A stretch of 47,900 nucleotides of DNA, taken from the NCBI RefSeq assembly GCF_014257025.1, contig NZ_JACMSF010000062.1, forward strand, positions 1 to 47,900. The letters run 5' to 3'. The notes beneath the pieces were generated by a model. That model saw nothing but the letters and a program-made list of their open reading frames with translations, was not told where the DNA came from and ran no database searches. Below, in pieces: positions 32,587 through 41,516 of this stretch. Source of the DNA: Streptomyces cupreus. GTDB taxonomy: Bacteria; Actinomycetota; Actinomycetes; Streptomycetales; Streptomycetaceae. Numbering within the stretch: position 1 is the first letter of the stretch; each line of letters starts with the position of its first letter. The translations under genes and the position numbers were made by a program.

Positions 32587-34106
32587 CCGTGGTCTCCCGT
32601 GGTGCGACGGCGCAGGGTGGGGATGCCGAGCATGACCTTGCGGGGTTCAGCGGGGACGGAGGACTCGACCGGGCAGCGGTTCTCCATCGCGGTCAGCGCG
32701 GCCGCGTCCTCCTTGTGGGCGGCCGGGACGACGTACCGGTCCTGGTACTTGGCGACGGCGAGCAGCCGGTGCAGATCCTCCGCCTGGCGCGCCGTCAGGC
32801 CGACGGCCTTGAGCGCGGTCTCGTCGCCCGGCTCCCCCAGGGTGCGCTCACGCATGTACGAGCGGAGCGCGGTGAGCTTCATCAGCACCCCGGCGACCAC
32901 GTCCGTGTCGCCGGCGGTGAACAGTTCCGCCAGGTATTCCAGCGGGATCCGCAGCCGGGTGACGGCGGCGAAGACATGGTCGGGGTCGTCCCGGTTTCCG
33001 CCCGCCACGTCCACGGCGTCGAGGACGGGGGACAGCGGGGGCACGTACCAGACCATGGGCTGGGTGCGGTACTCCGGGTGGAGGGTCAGCGCCACCTTGT
33101 ACCTCATGACGAGGTCGTACACCGGGGAGCGCCGGGCCGCGTCCAGCCAGTCCTCCGGGATCCCCGACTCCCGTGCCGCCGTGATGACTTCGGGGTCGTG
33201 CGGGTCGAGGAAGACACCGCGCTGGGCGTCGAGGAGGTCGTGCTCGTCGGGGGTGGCGGCGGCCTCGCCGACGCGATCGGCGTCGTACAACAGCAAGCCC
33301 AAGTAGCGAAGGCGGCCGACGCACGTCTCGGAGCACACCGTCGGCTGGCCGGCCTCGATGCGCGGGAAGCAGAAGGTGCACTTCTCGGCCTTGCCGGTGG
33401 CGTGGTTGACGTAGACCTTCTTGTACGGGCATGCCGTCACGCACATCCGCCAGCCGCGGCAGCGGTCCTGGTCGACGAGGACGATGCCGTCCTCGACGCG
33501 CTTGTACATCGCGCCGGACGGACAGGCCGACACACAGGCGGGGTTGAGGCAGTGCTCGCACAGGCGGGGCAGATGGAAGAGGAAGGTCTGCTCGAACTCG
33601 AACTTCACCTTCTGCGCCCAGGCCCCGGTGAGGTTGGGGTCGCCGCCGGCGTGCTCGGGGGCTCCGCCCAGGCCGTCCTCCCAGTTGGCGCCCCAGGTGA
33701 TGGCGGTGGGCTTGCCGGTGAGGACGGAGCGGGGTCGGGCGACCGGGATGTCCTTGCCGGCCGGGGCGCTGACCAGGTTGTCGTAGTCGTAGGTGACCGG
33801 CTCGTAGTAGTCCTCGATGGACGGCAGGTCGGGGTTGGAGAACAGCGACAGCAGCCGCTTCAGCCTGCCCCCGGAGCGCAGCACCAGCCGGCCGCGCTTG
33901 TCGAGCATCCAGCCGCCCTTCCAGTGCTCCTGGTCCTCGTAGCGGCGGGGGTAGCCGACGCCGGGCTTGGTCTCGACGTTGTTGAACCAGGCGTACTCGA
34001 CGCCGGTGCGGTTGGTCCAGGTCTGCTTGCAGGTGACCGAGCAGGTGTGGCAGCCGATGCACTTGTCGAGGCTCATCACCATCGCGATCTGTGCCATGAC
34101 GCGCAT
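32583..34106 (-). CDS. narH: Respiratory nitrate reductase beta subunit
   Basis: ATG 34106 overlaps the narG stop (TGATG) and gives 507 residues. Four Fe-S cluster motifs are present: CIGCHTCSVTC (16-26), CEHCLNPACVSACP, CRGWRMCVTACP, and CTFC further on. The Trp in CRGW replaces a cluster Cys, as in known NarH, giving one [3Fe-4S] centre. It relays electrons from NarI haem to NarG. All four nar genes overlap and should be made in fixed ratio. Confidence 0.95.
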   Translation of the reverse strand: MRVMAQIAMVMSLDKCIGCHTCSVTCKQTWTNRTGVEYAWFNNVETKPGVGYPRRYEDQEHWKGGWMLDKRGRLVLRSGGRLKRLLSLFSNPDLPSIEDYYEPVTYDYDNLVSAPAGKDIPVARPRSVLTGKPTAITWGANWEDGLGGAPEHAGGDPNLTGAWAQKVKFEFEQTFLFHLPRLCEHCLNPACVSACPSGAMYKRVEDGIVLVDQDRCRGWRMCVTACPYKKVYVNHATGKAEKCTFCFPRIEAGQPTVCSETCVGRLRYLGLLLYDADRVGEAAATPDEHDLLDAQRGVFLDPHDPEVITAARESGIPEDWLDAARRSPVYDLVMRYKVALTLHPEYRTQPMVWYVPPLSPVLDAVDVAGGNRDDPDHVFAAVTRLRIPLEYLAELFTAGDTDVVAGVLMKLTALRSYMRERTLGEPGDETALKAVGLTARQAEDLHRLLAVAKYQDRYVVPAAHKEDAAALTAMENRCPVESSVPAEPRKVMLGIPTLRRRTTGDHG

Positions 34107-37100
34107 CAGTAATCGACCTCCTGAGACCGCCTGCGAATCACAGTGACCTCGTCGCGCTGGTTGCCGGTCGGGCCGTAGTAGTTGAAGGCGTAGGTGAACT
34201 GCGCGTAGCCGCCCGCGAGATGGGTGGGCTTGAGCAGCAGCCGGGTGAGCGAGTTGTGGATGCCGCCTCGCCTGCCGCTGACCTCGGTCTTCGGCACGTT
34301 CACGGTGCGGTCCTGGGCGTGGTACATGTACACCGTGCCCTCGGGCATGCGGTGGGTGACCACGGCCCGGGCGGCGACGACGCCGTTGCGGTTGTACGCC
34401 TCGATCCAGTCGTTGTCTTTCACCCCGACCTTCTCGGCGTCCCGCAAGGACATCCAGATGGTGGGTCCGCCGCGGGACAGGTCGAGCATGTACTTGTTGT
34501 CCTGGTAGTTCGAGTGGATGGACCACTTGGAGTGCGGGGTGAGATAGCGGACGGTGACCTCCGCCCGGTCGCCCTCGTGCAGATGCTCGTCGCCGTAGTG
34601 CCGAGGTGTGTTCAACGGGGGCCGGTAGACGGGGAGTTGCTCGCCGAGCTCGGCGATCCAGTCGTGCTGGACGAAGAAGTGCTGGCGGCCGGTGAGGGTG
34701 TGCCAGGGCTTCTTGTGCTCGGTGTTGATGACGAACGGCGAGTAGCGGCGGCCACCGGTCTCCGAGCCCGACCACTCGTACGACGTCATGACCGCGCGCG
34801 GCTGGGTGCGGGTGTCGGCGAAGGTGATCCGCTCCGCCTCACGCTCGGATGCCAGCTCGACCAGTCCCTCGCTGCCGGTCTGCCGCTCCAACTCCCGGAA
34901 TCCCTCGGTGGCGAGGCGTCCGTTGGTGGTGCCGGACAGGGCGAGGATCGCCTCGCACATGTCGGTGGCGGTGGCCAGGGAGGGCCGCCCGGCGGCGATC
35001 CCGTCCCGTGCGGTGCCGCAGCGGCGCCGCAGCTCGTCCAGCTCCTGGTCCGGGTGGACGGTGATGCCCTTGGTGGTGGTGCCGAGGGTGTCGAGGAGCG
35101 GGCCGACGGCGCGCATCTTCTGCGCGGTCGCGCCGTAGTCCCGCTCGATGGTGACCAGCTTGGGCATGGTCCTGCCGGGGATCGGCTCGCACTCCCCCGT
35201 CCTCCAGTCCCGTACGGCCCCGCCGGGCTGGGCGAGTTCGTCGGGGGTGTCGTGCAGCAGTGGCACGGCGAGGACGTCGGTGCGCCTGCCCAGGTGCTCG
35301 GCGGCCAGTTCGCTGAACCGGTCCGCGATGGTGAGGAAGGTGTCGTAGTCGGTGCGGGCCTGCCAGGGCGGGGCGATGGCCGGGGTGAAGGCGTGCACGA
35401 AGGGGTGCATGTCCGTGCTGGACAGGTCGTCCTTCTCGTACCAGGTGGCGGCCGGGAGGACCACATCGGCGAGCAGCCCGGTGGAGGTCATCCGGAAGTC
35501 CATGGTGACCAGTAGGTCGAGCTTGCCCTCGGGGGCCTCGTCCCGCCACACCACGTCCTTCGGCCGGTGCTCGGGCGGGGTCTCCTCGGAGCGGACCGCC
35601 GCGTCCGTGCCCAGCAGGTGGCGCAGGAAGTACTCGTTGCCCTTGCCGGAGGAGCCGAGCAGGTTGGCCCGCCACACGGTCAGCACACGCGGGAAGTTGG
35701 CCGGGTCGTCCGGGTCCTCCGCGGCGAAGCGCAGCCGCCCGGACCTCAGCTCGTCGACGATGTGCTCGGCGACCGGGCGGCCCGCGGAGGCCGCCTCGTC
35801 GGTGAGGTCGAGCGGGTTGCGGTTGAAGCCGGGGTGACCGGGCGTCCAGCCAAGCCGCACGGCCTGCGCCAGGCAGTCGGCGAACCCCTTGCCCGCGAAC
35901 CGGCCCTCGCCCAGCGGGGAGGCCAGCTCCTCGGGCCCGAACGCCTCGTACCGCCACTGGTCGGAGTTCAGGTACCAGTAGGAGGTGCCCGCCATGTGCC
36001 GGGTGGGGCGCTGCCAGTCGAAGGCGAAGGCCAGATGCTGCAGGCCGGTGATCGGGCGGATCTTCTCCTGGCCGACGTAGTGCGCCCAGCCGCCGCCGTT
36101 GACGCCCTGGCAGCCGGTCATGGTCACCAGCGCCAGGAACGCCCGGTAGATGGTGTCGGAGTGGAACCAGTGGTTCGTCCCCGCACCCAACGCGATCATC
36201 GAACGGCCCTCGGTCCGCTCGGCGTTACGGGCGAACTCGCGGGCGATACGGGCCGCCTGCTCGGCAGGCACCGAGGTGACCGTCTCCTGCCAGGCCGGGG
36301 TGTACGGCTGGGTCGCGTCCTCGTACGACGACGGCCAACTGCCCGGCAGACCCGGCCGGTGAACGCCGTACTGAGCCAGCATCAGATCGAAGACCGTCGT
36401 GACGAGCCGTCCGCCGATCCGGCGGACCGGCACACCCCGGACCATCGTCGAACCGCCCTCGGTAGCCCCCTCGTCGAAGCGGGGCAGCGCGATCTCGACG
36501 GTGTCCTCGGCGCGGTCGATCAGGCTCAACTCCGGGACCGTGTCGCCCAGATCGAGGTTCCAGCGGCCTCGCTCGGCCTGCCCCCACCGGAAGCCGAGCG
36601 AGCCGCCGGGGATCACCGGTTCGCCGGTGGCCCGGTCCAGGAGGACGGTCTTGTGGTCGGCGTGTTCCTCGTCGCTGCCGAGGTCGGCGGCGGTCAGAAA
36701 GCCGTCGGGGACAAGACCGTGGTCGTTCTCGCGCAGGGTCACCAGGAACGGCGCGTCCGTGAACGTACGCAAGTACCGCTGGAAGTACGGCACTTGACGG
36801 TCGACGAGGAACTCGCGCAGGATCACGTGCCCCATCGCCATCGCCAGCGCCCCGTCCGTGCCGGGGTGCGGGGCGAGCCACTCGTCGGCGTGCTTGACGT
36901 TGTCGGCGTAGTCGGGGCTGACGGCGACGACCTTGGTGCCGTTGTAGCGGGTCTCGGTGAGGAAGTGCGCGTCGGGCGTGCGCGTGACGGGGATGTTGGA
37001 ACCCCACATCACCAGATAGCCCGCGTTCCACCAGTCCGCGGCCTCCGGTACGTCCGTCTGGTCGCCGAAGACCTGCGGTGAGGCGATCGGCAGGTCGGCG

Positions 37101-37804
37101 TACCAGTCGTAGAAGGAGAGCAGCGTGCCGCCGATCAGCGACATGAAGCGGGCGCCGGCCGCGAAGGAGGCCATCGACATCGCCGGGATCGGGGAGAAAC
37201 CGGCGACGCGGTCGGGGCCGTACGTCTTGATCGTGTGCACATGGGCGGCGGCGACCAACTCGCTCACCTCGTCCCAGTCGGCGCGCACCAGGCCGCCCTT
37301 GCCCCGGGCCCGCTTGTAGGCGCGGGCCTTCGCCGGATCCCCGGTGATCTCGGCCCAGGCCGCCACCGGGTCACCGAGCCGGCGCCGGGCCTCGCGCCAC
37401 AGCTTCAGCAACTCGCCCCGCACGTACGGGTATCGGACCCGGCTCGGCGAGTACGTGTACCAGGAGAAGGACGCCCCGCGCGGGCAGCCTCGGGGCTCGT
37501 ACTCGGGGCAGTCCGCGCCGATCGACGGGTAGTCGGTGGCCTGGTGCTCCCAGGTGATGATGCCGTCCTTGACGTACACCATCCACGAGCACGAACCGGT
37601 GCAGTTCACGCCGTGCGTGGAGCGCACCACCTTGTCGTGCGCCCAGCGGTCCCGGTAGAAGCCCTCCCACTTCGGGTCCCCCTCGCCGAACACGGCACGT
37701 CCGTCGGCCGACACCTCACGACGGGTGAGCAGCCTCCGGGCGGCCAGTGGCCAGCCTTCCGCTCCGCGTCCGTGCGGGGGACGCGCGGTCTTGTCGTTCT
37801 CCAT
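34106..37804 (-). CDS. narG: Respiratory nitrate reductase alpha subunit
   Basis: ATG 37804 gives 1232 residues, normal for NarG. The N-terminal FS0 cluster is coordinated by His64 and Cys68, Cys72, Cys107 (HGVNCTGSCSW ... GCPRG). The molybdenum bis-MGD domains follow, with GSNIPVTRTPDAHF, GWAHYVGQEKIRP and LLGSSGKGNEYF. There is no twin-arginine leader and no strong ribosome site just upstream. It reduces nitrate to nitrite at the inner face of the membrane. The promoter region is shared with hmp and holds several DevR/OsdR-like boxes. Confidence 0.95.
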   Translation of the reverse strand: MENDKTARPPHGRGAEGWPLAARRLLTRREVSADGRAVFGEGDPKWEGFYRDRWAHDKVVRSTHGVNCTGSCSWMVYVKDGIITWEHQATDYPSIGADCPEYEPRGCPRGASFSWYTYSPSRVRYPYVRGELLKLWREARRRLGDPVAAWAEITGDPAKARAYKRARGKGGLVRADWDEVSELVAAAHVHTIKTYGPDRVAGFSPIPAMSMASFAAGARFMSLIGGTLLSFYDWYADLPIASPQVFGDQTDVPEAADWWNAGYLVMWGSNIPVTRTPDAHFLTETRYNGTKVVAVSPDYADNVKHADEWLAPHPGTDGALAMAMGHVILREFLVDRQVPYFQRYLRTFTDAPFLVTLRENDHGLVPDGFLTAADLGSDEEHADHKTVLLDRATGEPVIPGGSLGFRWGQAERGRWNLDLGDTVPELSLIDRAEDTVEIALPRFDEGATEGGSTMVRGVPVRRIGGRLVTTVFDLMLAQYGVHRPGLPGSWPSSYEDATQPYTPAWQETVTSVPAEQAARIAREFARNAERTEGRSMIALGAGTNHWFHSDTIYRAFLALVTMTGCQGVNGGGWAHYVGQEKIRPITGLQHLAFAFDWQRPTRHMAGTSYWYLNSDQWRYEAFGPEELASPLGEGRFAGKGFADCLAQAVRLGWTPGHPGFNRNPLDLTDEAASAGRPVAEHIVDELRSGRLRFAAEDPDDPANFPRVLTVWRANLLGSSGKGNEYFLRHLLGTDAAVRSEETPPEHRPKDVVWRDEAPEGKLDLLVTMDFRMTSTGLLADVVLPAATWYEKDDLSSTDMHPFVHAFTPAIAPPWQARTDYDTFLTIADRFSELAAEHLGRRTDVLAVPLLHDTPDELAQPGGAVRDWRTGECEPIPGRTMPKLVTIERDYGATAQKMRAVGPLLDTLGTTTKGITVHPDQELDELRRRCGTARDGIAAGRPSLATATDMCEAILALSGTTNGRLATEGFRELERQTGSEGLVELASEREAERITFADTRTQPRAVMTSYEWSGSETGGRRYSPFVINTEHKKPWHTLTGRQHFFVQHDWIAELGEQLPVYRPPLNTPRHYGDEHLHEGDRAEVTVRYLTPHSKWSIHSNYQDNKYMLDLSRGGPTIWMSLRDAEKVGVKDNDWIEAYNRNGVVAARAVVTHRMPEGTVYMYHAQDRTVNVPKTEVSGRRGGIHNSLTRLLLKPTHLAGGYAQFTYAFNYYGPTGNQRDEVTVIRRRSQEVDY

Positions 37805-37841
37805 GGTCAGGAACGGTAGGAGGGCCCCGGCGCGTCCGCCG

Positions 37842-37933
37842 TGGGCCGAACGGCCCTGTCCGAGCCCCGGTCGGTCCCGGTCCCGCGCGGGGCGCCGGGA
37901 CCATGGTCCTTCTCCATGGGGCCGATGGTCCCT
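37842..37933. promoter_or_regulatory. DevR/OsdR-like boxes in the narG-hmp divergent promoter
   Basis: Elements are TGGGCCGAACGGCCCT (37842-37857), CGGGACCATGGTCCTT (37896-37911, containing the perfect palindrome GGACCATGGTCC) and GGGGCCGATGGTCCCT (37918-37933), with a weaker CCGGTCGGTCCCG at about 37867. They lie 39-130 bases from narG and 123-215 bases from hmp, so one regulator could switch both. Control by a DevR/OsdR-type response regulator is inferred. Confidence 0.6.
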
Positions 37934-38056
37934 CCTGTTCCACAGGACCTTCCTAACGCCCGAAATGCCCGAATCCCCATTGCTATACAGAATGGGCCGC
38001 CGCTCGGCGAGCGGCCTTCGCTCCCCCTCTCTTTCCACCCCTCCCCGGGAGGCTTC

Positions 38057-39259
38057 ATGCTGTCCGCAGAGTCCGCCGCCCTCGTCCGGGCCACCCTGCC
38101 CGCCGTGGCCGGAGCCCTCGACGAGATCACCACGCGTTTCTACGGCGCGATGTTCCGCGACCGCCCCGAGCTGCTGGACGGGATGTTCAACCGCGGCAAC
38201 CAGGCCAGCGGGGCCCAGCGCCGGGCCCTGGCCGGGTCCATAGCGGGCTTCGCGACCGCGCTGCTGGCCGACCCCGACGCCCGCCCGGACGCCCTGCTGG
38301 CGCGGATCGCCCACAAGCACACCGCGGTCGGGGTGACCGACGACCAGTACACGATCGTGCACAAGTACCTGTTCGGCGCGATCGCCGAGGTGCTCGGCAA
38401 CGCGGTCACCCCGGAGGTGGCCGCCGCCTGGGACGAGGTGTACTGGCTGATGGCCGGCGCCCTCATCGCCCAGGAGGCCCGGATCTACCAGGAGGCGGGC
38501 GTCGAGCCGGGCGACATCTGGCGGCCGTGGACGGTCGTCGAGCGCCGTGAGGAGACCGCGGACGTGGCCTCCTTCCTGCTGCGTCCGGCCGACGGCCGGC
38601 CGACCCCCGCGGCGAAGGCCGGGCAGTACGTCAGCGTCCGGGTGCTCCTGCCGGACGGCGTGGCCCAGCTGCGCCAGTACAGCCTGTCCTCCGACCCGGG
38701 CAGCGACCTGCGCCGCATCACCGTCAAGCGGGTAGCGGGCGGCGACGGCGCCCCGGACGGTGAGGTGTCCACGCTGCTGCACCGCACGGTGCGCACCGGG
38801 GACGAACTCGCGCTGTCCGCGCCCTTCGGAGATGTCGTCCTGGACGAGGCCGACACCCCGCTGGTCCTCGCCTCGGCGGGCATCGGCTGCACGCCCATGA
38901 TCGGCATGCTCGCCCACCTCACCGCGACCGGCTCCACCCGCCGTGTCCTGGTCCTGCACGCGGACGCCTCCCCCGAGGAACACGCGCTGCGCGCCGAGAC
39001 CCGCGAGCTGACCGGCCGACTGCCGCGGGCGGACGCCGTGTTCTGGTACGAGCGCTCCGGTGCCGCCGAATCCGACGCCCGCACCGGCCTGATGAACCTC
39101 GACGCCGTCGATGTCCCCTCCGACGCCACCGTCTACCTCTGCGGTCCCGTGCCGTTCATGCGCGCCGTCCGCACCCAACTGCTGGAGCGCGGCATTCCGG
39201 CCCGCCGGATCCGCTACGAGGTGTTCGGCCCGGACCTGTGGCTGCCGGACACGGTCTGA
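38057..39259 (+). CDS. hmp: Flavohemoglobin, nitric oxide dioxygenase
   Basis: ATG 38057 follows GGGAGG and gives 400 residues. The globin domain (1-140) has the distal Tyr29 (FYGAMF) and proximal haem His88 (AHKHTAV). The FAD domain carries RQYSLSSDPG and the NAD domain GIGCTPMIGML, with the C-terminal YEVFGPD. It converts NO to nitrate with O2 and NADH. NO arises from nitrite, so its place opposite narGHJI is apt. The upstream reading frame as far as 37841 lacks a start with support. Confidence 0.95.
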   Translation: MLSAESAALVRATLPAVAGALDEITTRFYGAMFRDRPELLDGMFNRGNQASGAQRRALAGSIAGFATALLADPDARPDALLARIAHKHTAVGVTDDQYTIVHKYLFGAIAEVLGNAVTPEVAAAWDEVYWLMAGALIAQEARIYQEAGVEPGDIWRPWTVVERREETADVASFLLRPADGRPTPAAKAGQYVSVRVLLPDGVAQLRQYSLSSDPGSDLRRITVKRVAGGDGAPDGEVSTLLHRTVRTGDELALSAPFGDVVLDEADTPLVLASAGIGCTPMIGMLAHLTATGSTRRVLVLHADASPEEHALRAETRELTGRLPRADAVFWYERSGAAESDARTGLMNLDAVDVPSDATVYLCGPVPFMRAVRTQLLERGIPARRIRYEVFGPDLWLPDTV

Positions 39260-39289
39260 CGGTCACAGCCCTGCGAGGCCGACCGGGAA

Positions 39290-39328
39290 AGGGGCAGGTC
39301 GGCCCCTGGTCACAGGACGGTCGGTCCC
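39290..39328. promoter_or_regulatory. Two DevR/OsdR-like boxes upstream of the CBS-BON gene
   Basis: GGGCAGGTCGGCCCCT (39291-39306) and AGGACGGTCGGTCCCT (39313-39328) are near-palindromic and resemble the elements upstream of narK and narG. They lie 88-126 bases before the start codon at 39416. Confidence 0.5.
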
Positions 39329-39415
39329 TCCCCCGCCAGGCGTGCGGGCGAGAGCCTGGAGAGGAATCGGGGGCCGACGGGCCCGTGAGACCCGGCCCCG
39401 GAGGAGGCGGTCGCC

Positions 39416-40141
39416 GTGCAGACCCGAACAGTCGGCGAAGTGATGACCAGCGAAGTCGTCGAGGCACGCCGGGAGATGTCGTACAAGGAGGTGGCACGGC
39501 TGCTGCACGGTCACCGGATCAGCGGGGTGCCGGTCGTCGACCACGACGACAAGGTCCTGGGCGTCATCTCGGAGACCGACCTGATCCGCCGGCAGGCGGC
39601 TCACGCCGGCCGGGGCGCGGGACGGCGGTTCCGGCTGCCCGCGCTGCGTCGCTCCGCCCGTGTCGAGGCCGCCAAGGCGCGCGCCACGACCGCGGAGGAG
39701 CTGATGTCGACACCGGCGATCACCATGCACCCGGAACAGCGGGTGGCGGACGCGGCCCGTGTGATGGAGCGGCACCGCGTCGAGCGGCTTCCGGTGGTGG
39801 ACGAGGAGGACCGCCTGATCGGCATCGCCACCCGCCGCGACCTCCTGCGGGTCTTCCTGCGGACGGACGAGGAGATCCGGCAGGAGGTGCTCGACGAGGT
39901 CCTCACCCGCACCATGTCTCTGGCGCCCCACACGGTGATCGTCTCGGTCGACGACGGAATGGTCACGCTGGAAGGCCGGCTGGAGCACCGCAGCCACATC
40001 CCGTCGGCGATCCAGCTGACCTGGCGGGTGGACGGAGTCGTCGGTGTGGTGAACAGCCTGACCTACCGCATCGACGACACCCGCCCGCCCGAGAAGCACC
40101 CGTCCCGCAGGATCGAGCACTACTGGCTCCCGGAGCGGTGA
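39416..40141 (+). CDS. CBS-domain pair with BON domain
   Basis: GTG 39416 follows GGAGGAGG and gives 241 residues. Two CBS motifs are visible: about 5-60 (VGEVMTSEVV, GVPVVDHDDKVLGVISETDL) and about 95-150 (ELMSTPAITMHPEQRV, RLPVVDEEDRLIGIATRRDLL). A BON domain (about 165-230, DGMVTLEGRLEHRS) follows. CBS pairs bind adenine nucleotides; BON domains are associated with membranes or phospholipid. Such proteins are frequent in mycobacterial and streptomycete dormancy regulons. Two DevR-like boxes lie just upstream. The partner is unknown. Confidence 0.88.
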   Translation: MQTRTVGEVMTSEVVEARREMSYKEVARLLHGHRISGVPVVDHDDKVLGVISETDLIRRQAAHAGRGAGRRFRLPALRRSARVEAAKARATTAEELMSTPAITMHPEQRVADAARVMERHRVERLPVVDEEDRLIGIATRRDLLRVFLRTDEEIRQEVLDEVLTRTMSLAPHTVIVSVDDGMVTLEGRLEHRSHIPSAIQLTWRVDGVVGVVNSLTYRIDDTRPPEKHPSRRIEHYWLPER

Positions 40142-40246
40142 CCCGCCGCACTGGCGGCAGAGGCGTCACAGCAGCCTGGCCGGCCGGGGTTCCAGGGTGC
40201 GACCTTCGGACTGTCACGACATGTCACGAGGAGGAGGTGCGGTCCG

Positions 40247-40849
40247 ATGCGGACGGTTGGGCGTACCAGACGCTTGCTGTGGCGGTGGCGGTGGCGGTGG
40301 CGGTGGCGGAACAACCCGCTGCGCCGACGCGACGACATCGTCGAGGCATGGATCGTGCTGGCCGTATGGACCGTCGTCGCGCTGGGCGGCACGCTCGTCG
40401 GCACGGTCACGGCCCGGGCCGCGGACGAGTCCTTCGCCGAGCTGCGCGCGGAGCGGCACCCCGTGCGGGCCGTACTCGTCGAGAGCACCCAAAGGGCCGT
40501 GGCGACGACGGAAGGCGTACGGGACAACCGCGTCCGCGCGACGGTCCGCTGGACGGCGTCGGACGGTTCCCGGCACACCGGCCGGGCCCTGGTGGACTCC
40601 GGAGGCAAGGCCGGATCGACGGTGACGATCTGGTTCGATGACGGGGGACGGCTCGTCGCACCGCCGCCGACCGCCGCCCATTCGTCCGCCGAGGCGGGCC
40701 TGCTGGGGCTGTCGGCCGCACTCGCCCTCAGTGGCCTGGTGTACGGCGCCGGCCGCGTCGCGCGGTGGCGGCTCGACCGTCGGCGCGTCGATGAGTGGGG
40801 CAGCGAGTGGGACCGGGTCGAACCGCAGTGGCGACGCAGGACCATGTGA
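40247..40849 (+). CDS. Rv1733c-like two-segment membrane protein
   Basis: The ATG start follows AGGAGGTG and gives 200 residues. The N-terminus is an unusual run of five Trp-Arg pairs, then NNPLRRRDDIVEAW and a membrane segment (about 35-60). A soluble loop (about 60-140, RATVRWTASDGSRHTGRALV, WFDDGGRLV) should be outside, and a second membrane segment follows at about 147-168. RRRDDIVEAW, the loop and the spacing match the Rv1733c family, a DosR-regulon antigen in mycobacteria. Function is unknown. Confidence 0.75.
   Translation: MRTVGRTRRLLWRWRWRWRWRNNPLRRRDDIVEAWIVLAVWTVVALGGTLVGTVTARAADESFAELRAERHPVRAVLVESTQRAVATTEGVRDNRVRATVRWTASDGSRHTGRALVDSGGKAGSTVTIWFDDGGRLVAPPPTAAHSSAEAGLLGLSAALALSGLVYGAGRVARWRLDRRRVDEWGSEWDRVEPQWRRRTM
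40280..40309 (+). repeat. Hexanucleotide tandem repeat, five copies of TGGCGG
   Basis: Five exact TGGCGG units encode Trp-Arg pairs at the N-terminus of the Rv1733c-like protein. Copy number changes would add or remove two residues without breaking the frame. Confidence 0.9.
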
Positions 40850-40876
40850 ACCACGATGGCCTGCCGGAGTTGCGCA

Positions 40877-40916
40877 AGGGCCCACCGGCCCCGAACTCGC
40901 CCCTGGTCGGCCCTGA
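40877..40916. promoter_or_regulatory. DevR/OsdR-like boxes upstream of the SLOG-like gene
   Basis: AGGGCCCACCGGCCCC (40877-40892) and GCCCCTGGTCGGCCCT (40899-40914) are near-palindromic and match the family of elements near narK, narG and the CBS-BON gene. They lie about 105-142 bases before the start at 41019. Confidence 0.5.
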
Positions 40917-41018
40917 CGCTCCGTACTCCTGCCCGGAGACGATCAAGCATGCCCGTGGGCGGCCCCCACTCCCCCGGCCACACCCACTATGTGAGGGGGA
41001 GAGAGAGGACAACCAGGA

Positions 41019-41516
41019 GTGATCGCTCTAGTGGGGCATCCCGATCTCACCGCGTCGACGCTCGCGTCACTGGAGGAGGAGCTGCGCGAGCGGCTGGCCG
41101 CCTTCGCCAAGGCGGGCAAGGCCGGACTGGTCCGTGCGGGCCGGGGGCTCCCCCTGGCGTTCGGTCGCGCCGCCCGCGAGGCCGGGCTGGCCCTGGTGAC
41201 CGTACTGCCGGCACACAACCGCGTGCCCGCCCGACTGGCCGAGCCCGACCGCAAGGCGGCCGGCGAACTGCTGCTGTTGTCGGAGCAGGTTCGGCTGCTG
41301 GAGTACGACCCGGAAAGCCACGGCTCGTGCGTGACCGCCGACGAGAGTCTGCTGCGGTCCTGCGCCCGCGTACTGGCCATCTGGGACGGATCGCCGTCGA
41401 ACGGCCGGGACTGGACGGCGCACCTGGTGGCCTTCGCGCGCAGTCACGGACTCGATGTCGAGGTGCTCTGGCCACACGAGGCCCAGCACAAGCCCGCCCG
41501 CGAGGCTCCGTCATGA
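41019..41516 (+). CDS. Small SLOG-like (Rossmann-type) protein of the dormancy island
   Basis: GTG 41019 follows GAGAGAGGAC. The 165-residue protein begins IALVGHPDLTASTLASLEEEL, close to the GHxDLT opening of SLOG/LOG-like nucleotide-related proteins. It continues with ARGLPLAF-like helix, LALVTVLPAHN and RVLAIWDGSPSNGRDWTAHLVAFA, the last resembling the D-G-x-P end of the nucleotide site. SLOG domains sense or hydrolyse nucleotide derivatives; the role here is unknown. The stop overlaps the next start by ATGA. Confidence 0.55.
   Translation: MIALVGHPDLTASTLASLEEELRERLAAFAKAGKAGLVRAGRGLPLAFGRAAREAGLALVTVLPAHNRVPARLAEPDRKAAGELLLLSEQVRLLEYDPESHGSCVTADESLLRSCARVLAIWDGSPSNGRDWTAHLVAFARSHGLDVEVLWPHEAQHKPAREAPS

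Noticed and set aside
37805..38056. NsrR-type operator for hmp
   Set aside because: No convincing A/T-rich 11-1-11 repeat was found; GC-rich DevR-like boxes dominate the region.
40280..40309. Tandem repeat as a CRISPR or phase-variation switch
   Set aside because: Units are 6 bases with no spacers, so not CRISPR; changes stay in frame, so no on/off switch.
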